DNA from: Ruegeria sp. HKCCA6707
GTDB lineage: Bacteria; Pseudomonadota; Alphaproteobacteria; Rhodobacterales; Rhodobacteraceae
Assembly: GCF_013033515.1 (NCBI RefSeq)
Contig: NZ_WQEG01000003.1
Location: 310,001-374,000 of the forward strand
Length of the DNA stretch: 64,000 bases
Reading direction: 5' to 3'
Shown here in pieces: positions 16,973 through 23,806 of this stretch. The translations under genes were made by a program, and so were the position numbers. The notes beneath the pieces were generated by a model that was not told the DNA's origin, ran no database searches, and saw only the letters and a list, made by a program, of their open reading frames with translations. The stretch's first letter is position 1; every line of letters starts with the position of its first letter.

Positions 16973-17560
16973 TCAGGTACGCGCGTTGCCGACCAGTTTC
17001 CAGACCGCCGGGATCAGCAGCGCCGCCAGAGCCAGCTTGATCGCATCACCCAGCAGGAACGGTGTCAGACCCCATTCCAAGATCGGTTTGTCCCAGCCGA
17101 ACAATTGGCCCAGCCACAGCAGGCCCGGCACATAGATCAGCACGTTGGCCAAAACCAGCGCCAGCGCCAGTTTGCCGACCGAGCGGTCCCAGCCGCGCGC
17201 GGCCAAGGCACCCAGCGCCAGTGTCGCCAGCACATAGCCGACCAGATAGCCGCCGGTGCCGCCCATCATGTAGGTCAGGCCGTTTTTCTCGGCTGTCGAG
17301 CCTGCGAACACGTCAAAGCCCAACGCGCCAACCAGCAGATAGCCCAGCATGGTAACCAGCCCAAGACGTGCGCCATAAGCGGTGCCGATGGTCAATACCG
17401 CAAAGGTCCCCATTGTGATCGGAACCGGCCACATCGGAACTTTGATCTTGGCGGCAACGGCCAGAGCAACAATGCCCAAGGCAACCAGTACAACCTGTTT
17501 GACGCGCAGCGCTGTCCCCTCGCGCGGGCCAATTGCATTGGCCAATACGTTCGCATTCAT
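16973..17560 (-). CDS. bioY: Biotin transporter BioY
   Basis: Substrate-binding S component of an ECF-type biotin transporter, 195 residues and about six membrane segments. Family features are KVPMWPVPITMGTFAVL, GYLLVGALGFDVFAG and MMGGTGGYLVGYVLAT. The ATG at 17560 (MNANVLAN) has GGAG upstream; the longer in-frame extension is not credible. No bioM/bioN (ATPase, T component) genes adjoin, so it works with a separately encoded module or alone, as some BioY proteins do. I found no BioR-type operator (TTATNNATAA) upstream. Confidence 0.92.
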   Translation of the reverse strand: MNANVLANAIGPREGTALRVKQVVLVALGIVALAVAAKIKVPMWPVPITMGTFAVLTIGTAYGARLGLVTMLGYLLVGALGFDVFAGSTAEKNGLTYMMGGTGGYLVGYVLATLALGALAARGWDRSVGKLALALVLANVLIYVPGLLWLGQLFGWDKPILEWGLTPFLLGDAIKLALAALLIPAVWKLVGNART

Positions 17561-17636
17561 TTCGTTTTCTCCACTTGCGGATCTCTTTGCACATGCAGCA
17601 ATGCCTGTTCCGGCCCCCTGCTGCAAGATGATTACG

Positions 17637-18059
17637 CTATCGTCGCGTAAATTCGGTCTCCATTTCATAGGATTTTCGCGGGCCCGACACGGTCCAGCGG
17701 ACGCTCCAGCGCGGCCATCCTGTGAAATCGTATTCTGCATCATAGCTGTCAGGGGGGCAATCGTGATGATCCTTCTCGTGGGGTCGACCCAATGTCAGCG
17801 CGTGGAAATAGCGATCATCGTCGAAATAGATGGCAATCCCGCCCTCGGCTGCGCGCCAAAAATAGCGCCGCGTTCCGGTCATTTCAGGTTGTCCGGGAAT
17901 GCGCAGCGTGACCGTCTCATTATAGATCAACCCGCCTGATCCGGGGCGCAACTCAGCCTCACCATCGGCCTGCACCACCTGCCCGGCCCGCTCATCGCGG
18001 ATCAGTCGCGTCAGTGCCCAACGCCCTTCGAAATCGGTCAATCCTGTGGGCAGGTTCAC
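17637..18059 (-). CDS. DUF6314 family protein
   Basis: 140-residue protein I assign to DUF6314, conserved in Rhodobacterales. It is rich in aromatic strands (RRYFWRAAEGGIAIYFDDDRYFH, split by a turn) and ends SYDAEYDFTGWPRWSVRWTV then GPRKSYEMETEF. This suggests a lipocalin-like or small beta-barrel fold, but the function is unknown. It starts at GTG and overlaps the stop of the upstream gene by four bases (GTGA), so the two are coupled. Confidence 0.75.
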   Translation of the reverse strand: MNLPTGLTDFEGRWALTRLIRDERAGQVVQADGEAELRPGSGGLIYNETVTLRIPGQPEMTGTRRYFWRAAEGGIAIYFDDDRYFHALTLGRPHEKDHHDCPPDSYDAEYDFTGWPRWSVRWTVSGPRKSYEMETEFTRR

Positions 18060-18388
18060 TCGGAATACGTCCCGTCTGTAATGCCGCCCGCATCATCCAC
18101 AAATCGGATTACGTCGCCTTTTTGCTGTACGTCATAGCACGCCCACAGGTCCAACGGTGGCCAGATCGAGCAATATTGATCCCCCCGCACAGCCCAGCGC
18201 CCGGTGCTTGGACCACCCGAGAAATAATTCGTCACCATAGACGGCTCAAACACCTGCCAGACCCCCTGCCCGTAGTCGAGCTTTTGGCCCGACAAGGCGG
18301 TCAGAATTTCATCGCCCGACAAGGTATTGAACGTATCAGCCGCCGCAATACCCGGCCAGATCAACAAAATCAGGGCAAACCGTCTCAT
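18056..18388 (-). CDS. Small exported protein of unknown function
   Basis: 110 residues with a short signal peptide (MRRFALILLIWPGIAAAD). The mature part has a Gly/Trp/Tyr-rich sequence (YGQGVWQVFEPS, GDQYCSIWPPLDLWACYD) with two Cys about ten residues apart that could pair. The family is unknown. It is the first gene of a coupled pair with the DUF6314 gene and is divergent from purB. Confidence 0.7.
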   Translation of the reverse strand: MRRFALILLIWPGIAAADTFNTLSGDEILTALSGQKLDYGQGVWQVFEPSMVTNYFSGGPSTGRWAVRGDQYCSIWPPLDLWACYDVQQKGDVIRFVDDAGGITDGTYSE

Positions 18389-18476
18389 CCCGCCACTCGT
18401 GCCTTGTTCCCTTGGACCAGCACGGCTAAACCCCGCGCCAACGCCTCATCCCAATCACAAAAAGGGTCTGCCGCCA

Positions 18477-19784
18477 ATGATTCCCCGCTATTCCCGTCCT
18501 GACATGGTCGCTATCTGGTCGCCCGAAACCAAATTCCGCATCTGGTACGAGATCGAAGCCCATGCCTGCGATGCCATGGCTGATCTGGGTGTGATCCCGC
18601 GCGAAAACGCGCAAGCCGTATGGAAAGCCAAGGACGTAGAATTTGACGTGGCGCGGATAGATGAGATCGAGGCGGTCACCAAACATGACGTCATCGCCTT
18701 CCTGACCCATCTGGCAGAACATGTTGGCAGTGAAGAAGCGCGCTTTGTTCACCAGGGCATGACCTCATCCGACGTGCTGGACACTTGCCTGAACGTGCAG
18801 CTGACCCGCGCCGCGGATCTGTTGATTGCCGATCTCGAAGGTCTGCTCGCCGCGCTCAAGCGTCGTGCGATGGAGCACAAGAACACAGTCCGCATCGGTC
18901 GCAGCCACGGCATCCACGCGGAACCCACCACCATGGGCCTGACCTTTGCGCGGTTCTATGCCGAGATGGACCGCAACCTGTCACGGATGCGCGATGCGCG
19001 CGCCGAGATTGCGACGGGTGCGATCAGCGGTGCGGTTGGCACATTCGCCAATATCGACCCCCGCGTCGAAGAACATGTGTGCGATCAACTGGGCCTGGTG
19101 CCCGAGCCGATCAGCACGCAGGTTATCCCGCGCGACCGCCACGCCGCTTTCTTTGCCACGCTTGGAGTAATCGCCAGCAGCATCGAAAACATCGCCATCG
19201 AAATCCGCCACATGCAGCGCACCGAAGTGTTGGAAGGGGCCGAGTTCTTTTCGATGGGCCAGAAAGGCTCATCCGCGATGCCGCATAAGAAAAACCCGGT
19301 TCTGACAGAAAACCTGACCGGCCTGGCCCGCATGGTGCGTGCGGCGGTGATTCCGGCAATGGAAAATGTGGCGCTGTGGCACGAGCGCGATATCTCGCAT
19401 TCTTCGGTCGAACGCATGATCGGGCCCGACGCCACGATCACTCTGGATTTCGCGCTGGCCCGTCTGACCGGCGTGATCGACAAGATGTTGATCTTCCCCG
19501 AGAACATGATCGAAAACATGAACAAGTTCCCCGGCCTGGTCATGAGCCAGCGGGTGCTTCTGGCGCTGACCCAGGCCGGTGTCAGCCGCGAGGATGCCTA
19601 TGCCATGGTACAGCGCAACGCGCTGAAGGTTTGGGAACACCGCACTGATTTTAAAGAGGAGCTTCTGGCCGACCCGGACGTCACCGCAGCACTCAACCCG
19701 GATGAGATCGAAGAGAAATTCGACCTCGGGTATCACACCAAACATGTCGATACGATTTTCGCCCGCGTGTTTGGCGAAGATTAA
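18477..19784 (+). CDS. purB: Adenylosuccinate lyase
   Basis: Fumarase-superfamily lyase used twice in purine synthesis (SAICAR to AICAR, adenylosuccinate to AMP). 435 residues, the expected size. The superfamily signature SSAMPHKKNP is present, with the catalytic-loop Ser, as are TSSDVLDT and the RIGRSHGIHAEPTTMG His region. I chose the ATG at 18477 (MIPRYSRPDM), which has AAAGGG upstream; the in-frame extension back to 18327 overlaps the divergent promoter. It ends at a strong terminator. Confidence 0.97.
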   Translation: MIPRYSRPDMVAIWSPETKFRIWYEIEAHACDAMADLGVIPRENAQAVWKAKDVEFDVARIDEIEAVTKHDVIAFLTHLAEHVGSEEARFVHQGMTSSDVLDTCLNVQLTRAADLLIADLEGLLAALKRRAMEHKNTVRIGRSHGIHAEPTTMGLTFARFYAEMDRNLSRMRDARAEIATGAISGAVGTFANIDPRVEEHVCDQLGLVPEPISTQVIPRDRHAAFFATLGVIASSIENIAIEIRHMQRTEVLEGAEFFSMGQKGSSAMPHKKNPVLTENLTGLARMVRAAVIPAMENVALWHERDISHSSVERMIGPDATITLDFALARLTGVIDKMLIFPENMIENMNKFPGLVMSQRVLLALTQAGVSREDAYAMVQRNALKVWEHRTDFKEELLADPDVTAALNPDEIEEKFDLGYHTKHVDTIFARVFGED

Positions 19785-19803
19785 TTTCTGGCCAGTTTTT
19801 GCC

Positions 19804-19844
19804 GAAGGCCCGGGTTGCACGGCGCAATCCGGGCCTTCTTTTTT
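19804..19844 (+). terminator. Strong terminator of purB
   Basis: A GC-rich 15-bp stem with one mismatch (19804-19818 with 19824-19838) ends in a run of T at 19839-19844. It is a textbook Rho-independent terminator. Confidence 0.92.
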
Positions 19845-19901
19845 GGAAGGCTGGCGAATTTGTGATAGGATCACTGCGTAGTCTTTGGAAAGGACACCAC
19901 C

Positions 19902-20051
19902 ATGATCCGGACAACCATCTGCGCTGTGGCGCTTGTTTTTGCAGCAACTGCAAGCTTCGCCTGCAATGGGCACTCAAAGCAGACACAGTCTTGCGCTGAA
20001 GGGACCGTTTGGGATTCAGACAGCCATAGCTGCACCAAAATCACTGCTTGA
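19902..20051 (+). CDS. Tiny exported Cys-containing protein
   Basis: 49-residue ORF with GGAAAGGA upstream of its ATG. An N-terminal hydrophobic signal (about 1-20, ending ATASFA) precedes a mature peptide of about 29 residues. That peptide carries C-N9-C and the pattern CAEGTVWDSDSHSC, similar in spacing to short chitin-binding or CBM14-like Cys motifs. Related tiny proteins follow purB in other Rhodobacterales, as I recall. The next gene has the same CxxGxxxDxxxxxC motif. Function unknown. Confidence 0.7.
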   Translation: MIRTTICAVALVFAATASFACNGHSKQTQSCAEGTVWDSDSHSCTKITA

Positions 20052-20155
20052 GAATTTTCTTCTCCAATTTGTGAATAAAATTGGCACCAGCGTTGTTCGC
20101 TTTTTACAAGGCAACGCTATGCTTTTTTTGATCACTTTGAGAATGGAGTAAGAAT

Positions 20156-20698
20156 ATGCGTCTGGTACTCGCTTCGGCCATCGCCCTTCAGGCATTTGCC
20201 TTTGCACCGATGGTTCATGCAGCAGGCGGAGGCGACAGCAGCCCGCCCAAGCCGACGAACACAACCAAGAAATGCCTGTTTGGCCGAGTCTATGACGAAG
20301 CTGCTGGCAAATGTGTAAAACCCAACAAGACAAATTTTTCCCAAGACCAATTATATGATGCCGTGCGCGAACTGGCCTATGACGGGCAGCTTGAACATGC
20401 GCAGGACATCTTGCGGGTTATGGATCAGGACGATGACCGAGTGAAAACCTATTGGGGCTTCACCTATCGCAAGATGGGTGAGATTGAACTGGCCAACCTG
20501 TTCTATCAGCAGGCCATTGACGCAAATCCCGACAACCTTCTGGCACGCAGCTACATGGGTCAGGGTTTTGTCGCCGAAGGCCGCACCGACCTGGCGATCG
20601 AACAATGGCGGGAAATCAAGGCGCGTGGCGGCGAAGGCACATGGGCCGAAGCCTCTCTGCGCGACGCGATCAGTACCGGGCTGACTTATAGCTACTGA
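20156..20698 (+). CDS. Exported TPR-like protein with Cys motif
   Basis: 180 residues. A signal peptide (about 1-22, ending MVHAA) is followed by a short Gly/Ser/Pro linker and CLFGRVYDEAAGKC, which matches the Cys motif of the preceding tiny protein. Residues about 62-160 form at least two tetratricopeptide-like helix pairs (ELAYDGQLEHAQDILRVM, EIELANLFYQQAIDANPDN, GRTDLAIEQWREI). Probably a periplasmic protein-protein interaction factor. GGAG precedes the ATG. Co-transcription with the tiny protein is possible; the gap is 104 bases. Confidence 0.8.
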   Translation: MRLVLASAIALQAFAFAPMVHAAGGGDSSPPKPTNTTKKCLFGRVYDEAAGKCVKPNKTNFSQDQLYDAVRELAYDGQLEHAQDILRVMDQDDDRVKTYWGFTYRKMGEIELANLFYQQAIDANPDNLLARSYMGQGFVAEGRTDLAIEQWREIKARGGEGTWAEASLRDAISTGLTYSY

Positions 20699-20765
20699 GT
20701 TTCAGGGTTTCTTTACCCCGACCTCGCTAATCTGCCCGTGAATCACACTATGACTTCACGGGCAG

Positions 20766-21863
20766 ATGCAAGACACAAACGCATTGGTACAGATGACGCC
20801 GGGCCGTCAACAACCTGTTGTCGACGCGGATGACGCGGCTACAAAGGTTGTACCGCGCAGATTGAACAGCCGGGAAAAGGCCGCCATTGTTGTGCGCCTG
20901 CTGCTGAACGAGGGCGCGGATATCCCGCTTGAGGAATTGCCCGATAGCTTGCAAGAAAAACTCACACATCAACTGGGCCAGATGGGCTTGGTGGATCGTG
21001 TGACCCTGGCCGCCGTGGCACAAGAGTTCGCCAATGCGCTGGACAGTGTCGGGCTGGCCTTTCCGCACGGGCTGGCAGGTGCTTTGGACGCGGTCAACGA
21101 CAAGATTGCACCGTCCACCGCCGCTCGGCTGCGCAAAGTGGCCGGTGTCCGTCAGATTGGGGATCCGTGGCAGCGGTTGCGCGAGGTGCCGATTGAAGAT
21201 CTGGCCAAGATCGCGCAGGCCGAAAGCACCGAAGTTGCAGCGGTCATGCTGTCCAAGCTCGAAACCGCTAACGCCGCGCAGTTACTGGGCCATCTGCCCG
21301 GCCCTGTGGCGCGCCGGATCACCTATGCGGTGTCGAAAACGGCCAATGTCAACCCAGACGCTGTAGAGCGGATCGGATGGTCCCTGGCGGCCCAGTTGGA
21401 TCAGCGCCCGACCCCGGCTTTCAAAGACGAACCCGGCGCACGGGTTGGAGCCATTCTCAACCAGTCGACAGCAACAACACGGGATGGGTTGCTGACTGCA
21501 CTGGACGAAGAAGATGCCGATTTCGCAAACTCCGTCCGGCAATCGATCTTTATCTTTGCCCATATCCCCACGCGCATCCTGCCCCGCGACATCCCCGCCG
21601 TTCTGCGCGGGGTGGATCAGCCCGTTCTGGTCTCTGCCCTCGCCGGTGCCGCAACCCAAGGCGACCAGGCCGCAGCCGAGTTCATGTTGTCCAACATGTC
21701 CACTCGGATGGCAGAAAACCTGCGCGAGGAAATGGCCGAACGCGGCAAGGTGAAATTGAGTGAGGCAGAAGACGCGATGTCTCAGATCGTCACGGCGATC
21801 CGGTCTTTTCTGGACGACGGAACCATCACCCTGGTTGAAACCGATGAGGACGACGTAGACTGA
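20766..21863 (+). CDS. FliG-like protein, divergent
   Basis: 365 residues resembling flagellar motor switch protein FliG. The N-terminal part has SREKAAIVVRLLLNEGADIPLEELPD, in overlapping pieces. The C-terminal domain has IPAVLRGVDQPVLVSALAGA, then FMLSNMSTRMAENLREEM and KLSEAEDAMSQIVTAIRSFLDDG, which match FliG well. The middle-domain EHPQ motif is replaced (QAESTEVAAVMLSKL), and the usual FEDL of the torque helix region reads FAHI. No flagellar genes surround it. It may be a genuine but divergent rotor protein or a paralog. The start codon is uncertain, as the ribosome site is weak. Confidence 0.75.
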   Translation: MQDTNALVQMTPGRQQPVVDADDAATKVVPRRLNSREKAAIVVRLLLNEGADIPLEELPDSLQEKLTHQLGQMGLVDRVTLAAVAQEFANALDSVGLAFPHGLAGALDAVNDKIAPSTAARLRKVAGVRQIGDPWQRLREVPIEDLAKIAQAESTEVAAVMLSKLETANAAQLLGHLPGPVARRITYAVSKTANVNPDAVERIGWSLAAQLDQRPTPAFKDEPGARVGAILNQSTATTRDGLLTALDEEDADFANSVRQSIFIFAHIPTRILPRDIPAVLRGVDQPVLVSALAGAATQGDQAAAEFMLSNMSTRMAENLREEMAERGKVKLSEAEDAMSQIVTAIRSFLDDGTITLVETDEDDVD

Positions 21864-21957
21864 CAAAGCATCGCGCCCCCGCTTGCGCGGCTTGTGGTTG
21901 GCGAATTGTGGCGATATGTCTGGTGCCGAAAATCACAGCACTTGGTGAGTCCCCCGA

Positions 21958-22881
21958 ATGCCCGTCGAAAAGTCGGACCGCAGCCGTCTCGAGCTTGCAG
22001 GCTACTATGCCATCAACTTGGCCCTAAAGGGTATTATCGGCGGAATGCGCTTGTTGCCTTACGAGCGCCGGATCGGTGCGATGGGCGCGATCATGCGCAC
22101 ACTGGCACCTGTGGTGGGATTTCGCACGCGCGTGCGGCGCAACCTGAAACTCACCTGCCCCGAGCTTTCAGAAGACGAAATCCGTCGCATCAGCCGCGCA
22201 GTACCCGACAATGCCGGCCGCGCGATCATGGAGCATTTCTCACCCGAAGGCTTCATCGAACGCCAAAGCAATGCCAAGGTTTCAGGCTCGGGTGTCGCCG
22301 CCTTTGACGCAGCAGTTGCCGAAGGGCGCCCGGTGATGATGATCACCGCCCATTTCGGCCATTACCTGGCCGCGCGGATTGCTTTGCAGGCGCGTAGCGG
22401 CAAACCAATCGGCTGCCTCTATCGTCGGATGGCAAACCCCTATTTCAACGACATGTATGTGCAGGCATTCTACAAAACCGGTGCGCCCATGTTCGAACAG
22501 GGGCGCAAGGGCATGGTCGAGATGGTACGCTCGCTCAAGAAGGGCGGCATCATCGCCATTGTTTCCGATCTGCATGCCCATGGCGGTGAAGAACTGGCCT
22601 TTTTCGGCAAGCCCGCCGTCACCTCGGTGCTCAACGCCGAACTGGCGATCAAATACAACGCTGTTCTGATCCCCTGCTATGCGGTCCGAGAGCCCAATGG
22701 CATCGATTTCGAGATCGTCCTCCACGATCCGGTTGCGCATACCGACCCCAAAACCATGACTCAGTACACCAATGACGACCTTGAAGGCATGGTGCGACAG
22801 CATATGGGCCAGTGGTTCTGGATCCACCGTCGCTGGAAGGCTTGGAACGGCTTGGGCGTTCAACCGCAGGACATGCCCTGA
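21958..22881 (+). CDS. LpxL/HtrB-like lysophospholipid or lipid A acyltransferase
   Basis: 307-residue member of the bacterial lipid A acyltransferase family (inner membrane, acyl-ACP donor). Supporting segments are VMMITAHFGHYLAAR, SGKPIGCLYRRMANPYF, GRKGMVEMVRSLKKGG, LNAELAIKYNAVLIPCYAVRE and the terminal QWFWIHRRWK. The family's catalytic pair is H-x4-D/E (usually HFGNWE). Here the His is followed by FGHYL, so Leu stands where the acid should be. The enzyme may be inactive, use another residue, or have a changed role. It is convergent with the DUF1223 gene, the stop codons abutting. Confidence 0.8.
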   Translation: MPVEKSDRSRLELAGYYAINLALKGIIGGMRLLPYERRIGAMGAIMRTLAPVVGFRTRVRRNLKLTCPELSEDEIRRISRAVPDNAGRAIMEHFSPEGFIERQSNAKVSGSGVAAFDAAVAEGRPVMMITAHFGHYLAARIALQARSGKPIGCLYRRMANPYFNDMYVQAFYKTGAPMFEQGRKGMVEMVRSLKKGGIIAIVSDLHAHGGEELAFFGKPAVTSVLNAELAIKYNAVLIPCYAVREPNGIDFEIVLHDPVAHTDPKTMTQYTNDDLEGMVRQHMGQWFWIHRRWKAWNGLGVQPQDMP

Positions 22882-23604
22882 TCACTTGACCTTGGTTGCC
22901 GCTACAATCGGGCCATGACCGACGCGTTGCACCAGGACCACGGCTGGCAGTGCCTCAGACAGAGATGCGCTGAATTTCTGTGGCGCGATCCCGTCCCAAT
23001 GTCCGGCAATCTGCGTTTTCTCGACAACATTGGCATAACTCAGGTCACGTCCTGCAAGCTCACCGCGTTTGATCGAGGCGTGTCGCATCGGTGAATACTG
23101 CACCACGCGAATTTCATAGGTCTGCCCTTGCGGCAATTCCACGGGGGTCACTTCAACCGTAACATCCTCACCCACGCGCGCCGCCTGCACATAGGCTTTT
23201 GGCGCTTCGGTCAGATACGAGTTGATTACCTCGGCCAACTCGGCAGCCTTTGCGCCCACGACATCCTGCTGGCCGTTGATCACCATCTGAGGAGTATAGA
23301 TCATTGTCCGATCGCCCTCGCGCGCGTAGGCGCGTTGACGAAAGGTATGATCCGGATGGGCATACTCGTCCTTCCATCCGATATAGTCCCAATAGTCCAC
23401 ATGCAGTGCCAGACCGATAATGTCATCCCGTTTGACCAGTTCTTCTAGGATACGATCGGCAGGCGGGCAGGATGAGCATCCCTGAGACGTGAACAGCTCG
23501 ACCACAACCGGGTTTTGCTGGGCGTGGGCGGTGGGCGCAAGCAATAGAGATGCCAGCGCAAGGGCTGCGGCTCGGAACATTTGACTACTCGATCTGGTAA
23601 GCAT
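22882..23604 (-). CDS. DUF1223 thioredoxin-fold exported protein
   Basis: About 240 residues. A signal peptide (ending PTAHAQ) precedes a thioredoxin-like domain with CSSCPPAD in place of the usual CxxC, followed by VDYWDYIGWKDEYA and YTPQMVINGQ, all typical of DUF1223. The family's biochemical role is unknown. The start is uncertain: ATG at 23604, ATG at 23580 and a GTG at 23613 are in frame, none with a strong ribosome site. I used 23604. It is divergent from acnA. Confidence 0.85.
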   Translation of the reverse strand: MLTRSSSQMFRAAALALASLLLAPTAHAQQNPVVVELFTSQGCSSCPPADRILEELVKRDDIIGLALHVDYWDYIGWKDEYAHPDHTFRQRAYAREGDRTMIYTPQMVINGQQDVVGAKAAELAEVINSYLTEAPKAYVQAARVGEDVTVEVTPVELPQGQTYEIRVVQYSPMRHASIKRGELAGRDLSYANVVEKTQIAGHWDGIAPQKFSASLSEALPAVVLVQRVGHGPIVAATKVK

Positions 23605-23806
23605 TTCGGGCACAATACTTGCTTAACGGTTCCGCCTCCAATCAAGGTTTCGAGAGAGATACTGCAGTGTGACGCACAAAAATGTGTGCAATGGTATACA
23701 AAAATTGACGCAGATGGTCTGTAAGCTCTTGAACCGAAGGCCAACGTCATGCAGATACGCCTCAGCGAATCCCAAAATCCACGTCATTTGAGAGGGAGGC
23801 CATTAG

